A stretch of DNA of 64,000 nucleotides from Streptomyces coeruleorubidus (GTDB lineage: Bacteria > Actinomycetota > Actinomycetes > Streptomycetales > Streptomycetaceae), in assembly GCF_008705135.1 (NCBI RefSeq), contig NZ_CP023694.1, positions 2,294,001 through 2,358,000 on the forward strand, read 5' to 3'. The notes below the pieces were generated by a model. It had not been told where the DNA came from, searched no databases, and worked only from the letters and a program-made list of their open reading frames with translations. Shown here piece by piece: positions 16,925 through 24,732 of the stretch. A program made the translations under genes and the position numbers. Position 1 is the first letter of the stretch. Each line of letters starts with the position of its first letter.

Positions 16925-18018
16925 GTTCTCTCCTCATACGTCGACGAGTTCCCCAGGTCCACGACGAACCGGGTGTTCAGGGAGCGCACGGGGCGCTCCA
17001 GGATCACGCCGTTCAGCCACTCGCCGGCCATCCAGGCCGCCGTCACGGTGTTCACGGGGGCGACCGAGGCGCTCATCACCGGGTCGGCGAGCGCGCTCCG
17101 GGCGACGGCGCCCACCGCTTCCATCTCCTGGGCGAAGGCCTGGTGCGCGGCGGTGTCGTCCGGCCTCAGCAGGGGACCGACGGCGGCCTCGTCGAGCCCC
17201 GCCGCCGCGAAGAGCACCGACCCGCCCCGGTCACGGGCGAACCCGGCCAGGAGCGCGGCGAGGGTGCCGACCGGCCGGTCCGCGCAGCAGAACAGGGTCC
17301 ACTCGCCGGGTTCGTGCGGGACGAGCCCGGTGATCGTGTCCTCGTCGACGAAGACCCGCGCGGCGGTGATCCCGGCCTCCGGGTGGCGTTCCAGCAGGAA
17401 GTCCCGCAGGGCCTCCGCCTTGGGCCGGCCGAGGTCGGCCTGCCGGTAGGTGAACTGCCGGTTGAAGTTGGTCACTTCGACCGCGTCGTGATCGACCAGC
17501 AGCAGTCGGCGCACTCCCATGGCGCACAGGTGGGTGGCGACGATCGCACCGGTGCCGCCGCAGCCCACGACGACCGCCTGGTGCCGGGCGATCCGCTCCT
17601 GGGCCGCGTCGGGGTCCGTGCCGGTGTGCGCGAGCCAGCGGCGCTGTTTGGTGTACGCGTCGACGGTGTCGGTGCGCGGCAGCGGCACGAGCAGGTCGCG
17701 GGCGGCGAACGCCGCCAGCAGGGCCTCCTGCCCGGGGGTGAGCGCTTCGGGAGCGGGCCAGCGCATCCCCTCGGCGAGCCGTCCCGCCCACGCGCACAGG
17801 GCGCGGTCCGCCCCTTCGACGCTGAAGCCGCGTTCGCCGATCACCAGGAGCTCCCCGGCGTCCCCGGCGGCGAGGGTCGTGCCGGCGCGCAGCATGACAC
17901 CGGCGGGGAAACGCAGGCGCAGCGCGGACGGCGCGGTGTCCTGCGGTGCGCGGGCCGCCGGCCGGTCGCTCTCGTGCCCGCCGGCCACCGGCCCGTCGAT
18001 CACAGGTCGGTTCGTCAT
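16915..18018 (-). CDS. ThiF/E1-like adenylating enzyme with N-terminal extra domain (MccB-like architecture)
   Basis: A 367-residue protein. Residues 140-300 form an E1/ThiF/MoeB ATP-binding fold: GCGGTG at 152-157, VDHDAVEVTNFNRQF with Asp176, Asp178 and Arg187, and GRPKAE from residue 197, all positions used for MgATP and carboxylate adenylation. Residues 30-125 form a separate small domain with no E1 motif; in MccB and other RiPP E1 enzymes this place is taken by a winged-helix leader-binding domain (RRE), which I suspect here. E1-like enzymes activate a peptide C-terminal carboxylate. ATGA overlap with the upstream gene. Its likely substrate is the peptide at 20406-20564. Confidence 0.82.
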   Translation of the reverse strand: MTNRPVIDGPVAGGHESDRPAARAPQDTAPSALRLRFPAGVMLRAGTTLAAGDAGELLVIGERGFSVEGADRALCAWAGRLAEGMRWPAPEALTPGQEALLAAFAARDLLVPLPRTDTVDAYTKQRRWLAHTGTDPDAAQERIARHQAVVVGCGGTGAIVATHLCAMGVRRLLLVDHDAVEVTNFNRQFTYRQADLGRPKAEALRDFLLERHPEAGITAARVFVDEDTITGLVPHEPGEWTLFCCADRPVGTLAALLAGFARDRGGSVLFAAAGLDEAAVGPLLRPDDTAAHQAFAQEMEAVGAVARSALADPVMSASVAPVNTVTAAWMAGEWLNGVILERPVRSLNTRFVVDLGNSSTYEERTWR

Positions 18019-19325
18019 GACCACTCCCAGGGGGCCTTCGGCTGCCGGGCGAGGAAGATGCCCGGGATCTCGGCGAGGGGGACGCACAGGGCGTGGCGGG
18101 CGAGGATGCCGTCCAGCTCCGCCACGGCCTCGTCCAGGGATCCGGGGGTCTGCGGGGCGGTGTCGTGGCGCTCGAGCACCTTCACGTAGGACTCCAGCGC
18201 CTCATGGGTCCGCAGCGCCTCCAGGAACACCAGGCCCCGGTGGACGCCGAGGGGATCGGAGCGCAGGCCCCGGAAGAGGTTGAGCCGCAGGTCGGCGGCG
18301 TGGGAACGGTGCTCGTAACGGTCGGGGACGAGATCGACCGGGATATCCGCCCGGGCGAGCATCTGTGCGACGGCGCGGGCGAGTTCGCGGTTCGGGTAGT
18401 ACGTGTCGTAGGCGAGCCGGTAGCGGGGGCCGGCGAGGGCTCTCCGCATGGGTGCGGGGGCGGGGGCCGTGCGCCGCGCGGCGTCGCGAAAGGCCCGGTC
18501 GAAGTCCCGTACGGGCAGGAAGCCGTGCTGCGGAAGCAGCGGGGCGGGCAACAGGGCGCCGGTGCCGGGTGCGGCGAGTGCGTCGCGGATGGTGTGTCGG
18601 TCTTGCTCGGCCTCCGGGCGCAGCAGGTCTCCCTCGAAGCACAGCGCCACGATGATGCCGGGCTGCCGTACCCGAAGGGACGGGTGGTCGGCGAACTCGG
18701 CGACACGGTGCAGCGGGAAGGCGGTGTCGGACGTGACGTGGAGCCGCCCTGCGGCGAAGCCCTCAAGATTGCGCTCAGGGCTCTTGACCCGGCGCAGAAC
18801 CACACGGGGGGCGCCGCCCGGCGTGTGCGGGGTCCGGTCGAGGACGATCGTGCGCGGCGCGGTGCGCACGATCCGGTACCGGCCGACGCCGTCGGTACGG
18901 CCCCGGTAAGGGGCGAGTGCCGGGAGGGAGGTCAGCAGCGGGAAGCCGAAATCGGGTTGCGCGAGCCGTACGCGCAGGTGGTCTCCCCGGCCGCTGACCT
19001 GCTCGACGTGGCGCAGCCAGTAACCGGTGACGGTGGCCGAGGCGGTCGCGCGGTCCAGGGCCCGCGCGTAGTCGGTGGCCGTGACCGGGCTGCCGTCGGC
19101 CCAGCGGGCACCCGGGCGGACGGCGAAGTCGTGCCGGCGTCCGTCGGCGGAGCTGTCGACCGACCTGGCTCCCATCGGCTCGGGCCCCGTGGCACCGGGC
19201 GCGACGAGCGGACGCGTGGTCAGGGCGGCGAGTTGCAGCCCGCTGTGGTCGCACCAGCCGGGCTGTTCCAGCGTGCCCGGCATGGAGTCGAACGCCGCTA
19301 CGCACTCGGCGGGTTCAGCGGGCAC
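18015..19325 (-). CDS. Cytosolic SBP_bac_5-like protein (SgrR/solute-binding family 5 fold)
   Basis: A 436-residue protein resembling the family 5 peptide-binding proteins (PGARWADGSPVTATDYARAL is the typical WhDGxPvTAeDv region, and PGIIVALCFEG lies where the lobe-defining strand is found). It lacks a signal peptide or lipobox, so it should stay in the cytosol. SgrR-type regulators carry such a domain after a helix-turn-helix, which is absent here. The GTG start at 19325 overlaps the JmjC stop by 11 bases. A plausible role is binding the precursor or product peptide for modification, immunity or sensing; this is inference. Confidence 0.7.
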   Translation of the reverse strand: MPAEPAECVAAFDSMPGTLEQPGWCDHSGLQLAALTTRPLVAPGATGPEPMGARSVDSSADGRRHDFAVRPGARWADGSPVTATDYARALDRATASATVTGYWLRHVEQVSGRGDHLRVRLAQPDFGFPLLTSLPALAPYRGRTDGVGRYRIVRTAPRTIVLDRTPHTPGGAPRVVLRRVKSPERNLEGFAAGRLHVTSDTAFPLHRVAEFADHPSLRVRQPGIIVALCFEGDLLRPEAEQDRHTIRDALAAPGTGALLPAPLLPQHGFLPVRDFDRAFRDAARRTAPAPAPMRRALAGPRYRLAYDTYYPNRELARAVAQMLARADIPVDLVPDRYEHRSHAADLRLNLFRGLRSDPLGVHRGLVFLEALRTHEALESYVKVLERHDTAPQTPGSLDEAVAELDGILARHALCVPLAEIPGIFLARQPKAPWEWS

Positions 19326-20304
19326 CGTTCGGCGCCTCCGTCGCGCCGGCGCCCGGGGCGTCCCACTCCAGCAGGGCACGCTCGTACTCGCGCAGGTCGC
19401 TGGTCATGGCGCGCACCCAGTCCAGTTGCCGGGCACGGAACTCCTCCCGCGCCAGTTCGTCGTGCCGTCCGTCGCCGCCCGCCCACGTGCGGATCTGGGC
19501 GTTGCGAGCCTGCCGGAGGACCGAGAGGGGCTCGGTGAGACGGGTCTCGAACTGTGCGAGGAAGGACAGGAGTTTGCGCTCTTCGACGAAGTTGGCGGTG
19601 AGCATGAGGTTGCGCTCGGGGTTGCGGACCTCGTGGTACCAGTCGCCGGGGATGTAGAGCGTGTCGCCGGCGCGCAGCGTCACCTCGTACAGGGGGCCGG
19701 CGGACTTCCGCAGCACCTCGTCGTGGGTGCGCTCGGACCACAGGCTGTCGTCGGCCCGCAGTGCCCTGCCCGCCTCGGGCGTCACCAGCCGCAGTTCCTT
19801 GCTGCCGGCGAGGACGGCCAGCCAGGCACTCGTGGAGAAGGTGTCGCAATGCAGTCCGGTCGAGCAGCCGGGCTCTCCGAAGAAGATCCACATTCTTCCG
19901 AAGCGGACCTGTTCCGGGAGCCGTTCGATCCAGTCGTCGGAGAAGATCGCCGGAATGCTGAAGTCGTCGAGGAGCCCGGGGCAGTCGCGGACGAAATTCC
20001 ATTCGGCGAGATACCGCCGGTCCCGGGCTAGGGAATGATCCGCCCGGGATTTCTCCCAGTAGTCCAGGAAATCGGCGAGTCCGTCTTCGGAAAGCGTATA
20101 TTCGTACTCGGATCCGGCCGGGTACTCACGCACCGGAACGCGAAGTCCGCCGTACTGGTGGCGGAAATGATCCACAGTCCAGAGTTCTCGCGCCCGCCAT
20201 TCGTCCTGGAGGCCGCGGATGACCACCGGCCCATCGATGTCCTCCAGCGTGGTGACGGTCGATCCGTCCAGCACACGCAGGGATGTGGGCGAAATGGGTG
20301 CCAC
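19315..20304 (-). CDS. JmjC/cupin-8 Fe(II)/2-oxoglutarate oxygenase
   Basis: A 329-residue protein of the cupin-8/JmjC hydroxylase type. Iron ligands are visible as HCD (His152, Asp154) in GLHCDTFS and His224 in PGDWYHEVRNPERN, the classical HxD...H facial triad. The double-stranded beta-helix motif RAGDTLYIPGDWYHEV is typical. Family members hydroxylate peptides, proteins or tRNA. As the first large gene after the precursor peptide, it probably hydroxylates a residue of the core. GTG start with a GAGGAG site; 101 bases and a strong hairpin separate it from the peptide gene. Confidence 0.86.
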   Translation of the reverse strand: MAPISPTSLRVLDGSTVTTLEDIDGPVVIRGLQDEWRARELWTVDHFRHQYGGLRVPVREYPAGSEYEYTLSEDGLADFLDYWEKSRADHSLARDRRYLAEWNFVRDCPGLLDDFSIPAIFSDDWIERLPEQVRFGRMWIFFGEPGCSTGLHCDTFSTSAWLAVLAGSKELRLVTPEAGRALRADDSLWSERTHDEVLRKSAGPLYEVTLRAGDTLYIPGDWYHEVRNPERNLMLTANFVEERKLLSFLAQFETRLTEPLSVLRQARNAQIRTWAGGDGRHDELAREEFRARQLDWVRAMTSDLREYERALLEWDAPGAGATEAPNGAR

Positions 20305-20353
20305 GCGCGACGCTCCTCGAACAGTCGGAGACCTAGTTCCGGAAAACCTCCGC

Positions 20354-20393
20354 GCATCCTGCGCGGGGAAGAGGAACTCCCCGCGCAGGATGC
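20354..20393. terminator. Strong hairpin between the precursor peptide gene and the modification genes
   Basis: A 16-bp perfect stem (20354-20369 with 20378-20393) around an 8-base loop, starting 13 bases after the peptide stop. In the direction of transcription it is followed by GGAGGTTTTCC, so partial termination is plausible. A leaky terminator after the first gene is the usual way to make precursor peptide in excess over modifying enzymes. Confidence 0.75.
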
Positions 20394-20405
20394 CCGGTGG
20401 TGAAA

Positions 20406-20564
20406 TCAGCAGCGGCGGGCGAGACCCGCCACCATCGCCGGGCTGCTCAGGTCCGTGATGCGCAGCTCAATGCTCTCCCGCGCGCTCACCCGGTCCTGCT
20501 CCTGCACCGGCTTCGGGGTCAGTTCGGTGTCCTTGGCGCTTTCGACCTTCCGCGTCTTCTCCAT
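20406..20564 (-). CDS. Putative ribosomal precursor peptide, 52 residues with a C-terminal Cys
   Basis: A 52-residue, hydrophilic, charged peptide, beginning MEKTRKVESAKDTEL and ending SSPAMVAGLARRC. Its only cysteine is the last residue, and the C-terminal 13 residues differ in character (small, hydrophobic, then Arg-Arg-Cys) from the Glu/Lys-rich first part, suggesting a leader of about 39 residues and a short core. No signal peptide. The start at 20564 is chosen over the in-frame start at 20657 because GGGGAA lies just upstream and the extension lies in the promoter region. Downstream genes encode an E1-like enzyme, oxygenase, flavoenzyme and TldD protease. The peptide resembles no family I can name. 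Confidence 0.7.
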   Translation of the reverse strand: MEKTRKVESAKDTELTPKPVQEQDRVSARESIELRITDLSSPAMVAGLARRC

Positions 20565-20786
20565 GGGTTCCCCATTTCTCGTGGCACGAATGTCACTGGA
20601 CGCCGGGTCAGAACTTGCCCCCGGTTCACCAGAACTTAGACGACGACCGAAGTCCACGTCTGTGACAAAAAATTCCCGCTAGGGAATGGCCGATTCCCCC
20701 TCTCCCGGCGACCAAAACAAGACAGCATGGCCGCCGGCTTGGTTGATGTTGCCGCGGAAGGGGAAGAGCCGCGAGAATGCCTCATC
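20565..20786. promoter_or_regulatory. Divergent control region between precursor peptide operon and ABC-F gene
   Basis: This 222-base gap is richer in A/T than its surroundings. It holds a perfect 6-4-6 inverted repeat ATTCCC-GCTA-GGGAAT at 20672-20687 next to an A6 run, and the direct repeat CAGAACTT at 20609-20616 and 20630-20637, exactly 21 bases apart, that is, on the same face of the helix. These look like regulator sites shared by the two divergent units. No regulator gene is found in the cluster, so control is probably by an unlinked protein. No confident -10/-35 pair could be assigned. Confidence 0.5.
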
Positions 20787-22406
20787 ATGGGGCATCTGGA
20801 AGTTTCACATCTCGAGTACTACCTGCCGGACGGACGGGCTCTGCTCGGCGACGTCTCTTTTCGCGTCGCGGAGGGTTCGGCGATGGCGCTGGTCGGCCCC
20901 AACGGGGCAGGAAAAACAACGCTGTTGCGACTGATCGCAGGCGAACTCGCCCCACACGGCGGCACGTTGACCGTCAGCGGCGGGCTGGGCGTCATGCCAC
21001 AGTTCGTCGGCAGCGTCCGGGACGAGACGACCGTGCGCGACCTCCTGGTCTCCGTGGCACCGCCGCGCATCCGGGTGACCGCGAAGGCGGTCGACGAGGC
21101 CGAGCACGCGATCATGACCGTGGACGACGAGGCGGCGCAGATGCGGTACGCGCAGGCGCTCGCCGACTGGGCCGAGGCCCAGGGCTACGAGGCGGAGACC
21201 GTCTGGGACATGTGCACCACGGCCGCGCTCGGTGTCCCGTACGAGAAGGCCCAGTGGCGTCAGGTGCGCACGCTCTCCGGCGGGGAGCAGAAGCGGCTCG
21301 TGCTGGAGGCCCTGTTCCGCGGCCACGACGAGGTGCTGCTCCTCGACGAGCCGGACAACTACCTGGACGTGCCGGGCAAGCAGTGGCTCGAGGAACAGAT
21401 CCGGCAGACCCGTAAGACCGTGCTGTTCATCTCCCACGACCGCGAACTGCTCGCCCGAGCGGCGGAGAAGATCGTCAGCGTGGAGCCGGCCGCGGGCGGC
21501 GCCGACGTGTGGGTGCACGGCAGCGGCTTCGCCACGTACCACGAGGCGCGCCGGGAGCGGTTCGCCCGCTTCGAGGAGCTGCGCAGGCGCTGGTCCGAGA
21601 AGCACGCCCAGCTGAAGAAGCTGGTGGTCAGCCTCCAGCAGGCGGCCTCGGTGAGCCATGACATGGCCTCGCGGTACGCCGCCGCGCAGACCCGGTTGCG
21701 CAAGTTCGAGGAGGCCGGACCTCCGCCGGAACCACCCAAGGAACAGGACATCCGGATGCGGCTGCGCGGCGGACGCACCGGCGTGCGCGCGATCACCTGC
21801 ACGGACCTGGAGCTGAGCGGGCTGATGAAACCCTTCGACCTGGAGGTCTTCTTCGGCGAACGGGTCGCGGTCCTCGGTTCCAACGGTTCCGGGAAGTCGC
21901 ACTTCCTGCGGCTGCTGGCGGGTGAGGAGGTGGCGCACTCCGGACAGTGGAAACTGGGTGCGCGGGTCGTCCCGGGCCACTTCGCCCAGACCCACGCCCA
22001 CCCCGAACTGCTGGGGCGGACGCTGCTGGACATCCTGTGGCGCGAGCACTCCCAGGACCGGAGCGGGGCCATGCCCGTGCTGCGCCGGTACGGGCTGGCC
22101 CAGCAGGCCGAACAGCGCTTCGAGCGCCTGTCGGGGGGCCAGCAGGCACGCTTGCAGATCCTGCTGCTGGAACTCGCGGGGTCCACCGCGCTGCTTCTGG
22201 ACGAGCCGACGGACAACCTCGACCTGGAGAGCGCCGAGGCGCTCCAGGGGGCACTGGAGGCGTACGAGGGTACGGTCCTGGCGGTCACGCACGACCGCTG
22301 GTTCGCCCGGTCCTTCGACCGTTACCTGGTGTTCGGCTCCGACGGCCGGGTGCGGGAGGCGTCCGAGCCGGTGTGGGACGAGCGGCGCGTCGAGCGGGCG
22401 CGCTGA
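20787..22406 (+). CDS. ABC-F family ATPase (translation factor / antibiotic-resistance type)
   Basis: A 539-residue soluble protein with two ABC domains and no membrane segments. Domain 1: GPNGAGKT at 37-44, LSGGEQKR signature, LLLDEPDNYLD Walker B. Domain 2: GSNGSGKS, LSGGQQAR and LLLDEPTDNLD. The linker between them carries basic, coiled-coil-like stretches (about residues 235-320), as in ABC-F ribosome-binding proteins. ABC-F proteins include housekeeping factors and ribosome-protection proteins next to antibiotic clusters. The ATG at 20787 is chosen because it begins the conserved strand HLEVSHLEYYL; an upstream ATG at 20727 is possible. Divergent from the peptide operon, so self-protection is possible but unproven. 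Confidence 0.85.
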   Translation: MGHLEVSHLEYYLPDGRALLGDVSFRVAEGSAMALVGPNGAGKTTLLRLIAGELAPHGGTLTVSGGLGVMPQFVGSVRDETTVRDLLVSVAPPRIRVTAKAVDEAEHAIMTVDDEAAQMRYAQALADWAEAQGYEAETVWDMCTTAALGVPYEKAQWRQVRTLSGGEQKRLVLEALFRGHDEVLLLDEPDNYLDVPGKQWLEEQIRQTRKTVLFISHDRELLARAAEKIVSVEPAAGGADVWVHGSGFATYHEARRERFARFEELRRRWSEKHAQLKKLVVSLQQAASVSHDMASRYAAAQTRLRKFEEAGPPPEPPKEQDIRMRLRGGRTGVRAITCTDLELSGLMKPFDLEVFFGERVAVLGSNGSGKSHFLRLLAGEEVAHSGQWKLGARVVPGHFAQTHAHPELLGRTLLDILWREHSQDRSGAMPVLRRYGLAQQAEQRFERLSGGQQARLQILLLELAGSTALLLDEPTDNLDLESAEALQGALEAYEGTVLAVTHDRWFARSFDRYLVFGSDGRVREASEPVWDERRVERAR

Positions 22407-22443
22407 TCGGCCCGCTCCCGTCCCGGCCGGCGAAGCCCGCGCC

Positions 22444-23616
22444 TCATCCGGCCCGGGTGCGCAGTGCCTCCGCTACGGTCGCCAGATCGCTGTCCGACGC
22501 CAACCCGGCGTGGTAGAGCCGCAGTTCGGTGGCGCCGAGCCGCCGCGCCTCGGCCGCGTTGGCGGCGAGCGTGCCGGGGCTGCCGCCCATGCCGGAGACG
22601 ACGGTGAAGTTGGCGGCGATGACCGCGCCCGCCTTGCCCTGCCGGGCGAACGGCGTCAGGGTGCCGGTGCCGCCCGCGCAGGGCACGACCACCCCGTCGG
22701 CGACGGACAGGATGTGCGCCGGGTCGACCCCGGGGTTGGCACCGACGTGGTAGGACACCGGGTCCGCGTGCAGCAGCACCTGGAAGCCGTCGGGTGCGGC
22801 CGCCCGGACCGCCGCCACGGCCTCCTCCTGGAGCGTGCGGGCGGTCGCGTCGCGGTACGCGCGCGTGGTGTTCGCGAGCGTCTCGCCGAGGAGCTTCTCG
22901 ACGCCCGTCCAGCCTCCGTCGGAGGGCGTCACCCCCTGCCACACCGGCTCCAGCGCGGTCCGTACGGCGGCGGCCAGCTCGCCGGCGTCCAGTCCGTGCC
23001 GGCCGTAGCCCTCCCGGCAGGCCGGGCAGAAGCACAACGCCATCAGGTACTGCCCGGCGTCGCCGAGGCCGACGCCGCCGGTCTTGTCGTGGGCGTGCAG
23101 ATGCTGGAGGCCGTACCAGCCGAGGGACTCCAGCTCGGTCCCGCGCGCCCCGGGCCGTACGGCCGCCTCCGCCGCCAGGTCGGTCAGGTACGCGCGCGTG
23201 GCGGGCTGCGCGATGCACGGCGCCCAGGGGTAGCGGTCGCCGTAGGCGTTGACGACCGAGGTGTCCGGGTGCTCGGCGCCCAGGCGGGAGTTGTGCGCGA
23301 GGACGACCCAGGTGTGCACCTCCAGGCCGGCGTCCGCGAGCGCCCCGGCGGCCTCGCCGAAGGCGTCCCCGGGGGCCCAGTCACCGGCCGCGTAGGGGCG
23401 CAGCTCCCGCCCGTCCCAGCGGTCGCCCGCCGGGTACAGCACGGCGGCGTGCTCGGCGGTGACGATGCGGTGGCGCGGGTGGCGGGGCGTGAGCGCGCGC
23501 GTGGAGTGGTAGGCGGCGGCGAGCGTCACCTGTTCCACGCCGAGCGCGGCGATCCGCGCGGGTGCCTCCGGGTCCCCGTTGACGTCCCAGGGGTAGACGA
23601 ATGCCGACGCCTTCAC
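22444..23616 (-). CDS. Unknown TIM-barrel-like protein, possible glycosidase-like enzyme of the uronate locus
   Basis: A 390-residue protein I do not recognise with certainty. It reads like a TIM barrel with glycosidase-like features: MKASAFVYPWDVNGDPEAPA at the first strand, VHTWVVLAHNSRLG with a possible active-site Asn, LESLGWYGLQHLHAHDK, and a zinc-finger-like CFCPACREGYGRHG near residues 194-207. It is reminiscent of GHL10-type putative glycoside hydrolases. GTG start with GAGGAGG upstream and a GTGA overlap with the kdgD stop, so it is co-translated with that enzyme. No signal peptide. Function in sugar-acid use is inferred from context. Confidence 0.6.
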   Translation of the reverse strand: MKASAFVYPWDVNGDPEAPARIAALGVEQVTLAAAYHSTRALTPRHPRHRIVTAEHAAVLYPAGDRWDGRELRPYAAGDWAPGDAFGEAAGALADAGLEVHTWVVLAHNSRLGAEHPDTSVVNAYGDRYPWAPCIAQPATRAYLTDLAAEAAVRPGARGTELESLGWYGLQHLHAHDKTGGVGLGDAGQYLMALCFCPACREGYGRHGLDAGELAAAVRTALEPVWQGVTPSDGGWTGVEKLLGETLANTTRAYRDATARTLQEEAVAAVRAAAPDGFQVLLHADPVSYHVGANPGVDPAHILSVADGVVVPCAGGTGTLTPFARQGKAGAVIAANFTVVSGMGGSPGTLAANAAEARRLGATELRLYHAGLASDSDLATVAEALRTRAG

Positions 23617-24578
23617 TTGGCCTCCTCAAGCAGCGCGTAGCCGCGCTCGATCACTTCGGCGAGCTGCTTGACATGATCCTCGGTCGGCTCGTGCAGCGGG
23701 GGCCGCACCTCCCCCACGTCCAGTCCGCGCAGCCGTACGCCGGCCTTCACGAGGGCGACGGCGTAGCCGCGGCCCTGGGCGCGCAGCTCGACGAAGGGGC
23801 GGTAGAAGCCGTCCAGCAGCTTCTCCACCACGCTGTCGTCGCCGCTGCGGAGCGCCTGGTGGAAGGCGAGGGCGATCTCGGGCGCGAAGCAGAACACGGC
23901 GGACGAGTAGAGCGTGACGCCGAGGGCGCGGTAGGCGAGCTGGGTCTGCTCGGCCGTCGGCAGGCCGTTGAAGTAGAGGAAGTCGCCGGGGACCTCGGTG
24001 CGTACGGCGCTGATGATGCGCTGCATGAGGTCGAGGTCGCCGAGCCCGTCCTTGAGGCCGATGACCCCGTCCGTGCGGGCCAGTTCGACGACGGTCTCCG
24101 GCGTGAAGACCGCGTTGTCGCGCTGGTAGACGACGACGGGCAGGGAGGTCGCGGCGGCGATCTCCCGGTAGTGCCGCAGCAGCCCTTCCTGCCCGGCGAC
24201 GACGAGGTACGGCGGCATGGCGAGCAGCCCGTCCGCCCCGGCCGCCTCGGCGAGCCGGGCGTAGCGCACGGCGAGCGCGGTGCCGTACCCGGCGCCCGCG
24301 ACGACCGGCACCCGTCCCTCGGCCGCCTCGACGGCCGCCCGGACGCACTCCTCGAACTCCTCGGGCGTCAGCGCGTGGAACTCGCCGGTGCCGCAGCAGG
24401 CGAACACGGCGGCCGCTCCGGCCTCGACCCCGCGGCGCACGTGCGCGCGGTAGGTGTCGAGGTCCACGGAGCCGTCGGGGCCGTAGGCGGTGACCGGGAA
24501 GAACAGCGGTCCGCTGGGGATGTTGAGTCGAGCGGCGAGAGGGGCTGACGTCACGAGCTCTCCCGGTTCCATATTCAT
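23613..24578 (-). CDS. kdgD: 5-dehydro-4-deoxyglucarate dehydratase (KdgD-type, DHDPS family)
   Basis: A 321-residue TIM-barrel lyase. Landmarks are FACCGTGEFHALTPEEF, the tyrosine in PVVVYQRDNAVF and the Schiff-base lysine in VIGLKDGLGD. The FFPVTAYGPDGSVDLDTYR start and the CGTGEF motif are characteristic of KdgD, which converts 5-keto-4-deoxy-D-glucarate to 2-oxoglutarate semialdehyde with loss of water and CO2. Divergent from udh; together they are two steps of oxidative galacturonate/glucuronate catabolism. The first ATG at 24578 and a second at 24572 are both possible starts. Confidence 0.88.
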   Translation of the reverse strand: MNMEPGELVTSAPLAARLNIPSGPLFFPVTAYGPDGSVDLDTYRAHVRRGVEAGAAAVFACCGTGEFHALTPEEFEECVRAAVEAAEGRVPVVAGAGYGTALAVRYARLAEAAGADGLLAMPPYLVVAGQEGLLRHYREIAAATSLPVVVYQRDNAVFTPETVVELARTDGVIGLKDGLGDLDLMQRIISAVRTEVPGDFLYFNGLPTAEQTQLAYRALGVTLYSSAVFCFAPEIALAFHQALRSGDDSVVEKLLDGFYRPFVELRAQGRGYAVALVKAGVRLRGLDVGEVRPPLHEPTEDHVKQLAEVIERGYALLEEAK

Positions 24579-24686
24579 GATTGCCGTCTATATTTCTGAA
24601 CGACCCCACGCTAAGGCGCCGCCTCGACGCCGGTCAAGCGCGCGAACCCGCCACGCACCAGCGGATTCGCTCTTTCCGCGGCATAC

Positions 24687-24716
24687 TTGACGGGCTCCAC
24701 TCCAGATCCTTAGCGT
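24687..24716 (+). promoter_or_regulatory. Predicted vegetative promoter of udh
   Basis: TTGACG at 24687-24692 and TAGCGT at 24711-24716 with an 18-base spacer resemble a Streptomyces HrdB-type promoter. It points at udh, about 60 bases upstream of its start codon. Confidence 0.6.
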
Positions 24717-24732
24717 GTCCACGAATATGAAT

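Noticed and set aside
13061..17449. Very long open frame on the plus strand (1462 codons)
   Set aside because: It lies opposite ThiF-like, ABC-GNAT, TldD and part of the flavoenzyme genes, which have clear motifs; high GC removes stops from the antisense frame.
11175..20564. Assignment of the cluster to microcin C-type peptide-nucleotides
   Set aside because: The E1-like enzyme is similar in layout, but the precursor is long and ends in Cys rather than Asn, and there are no MccD, MccE or MccF equivalents.
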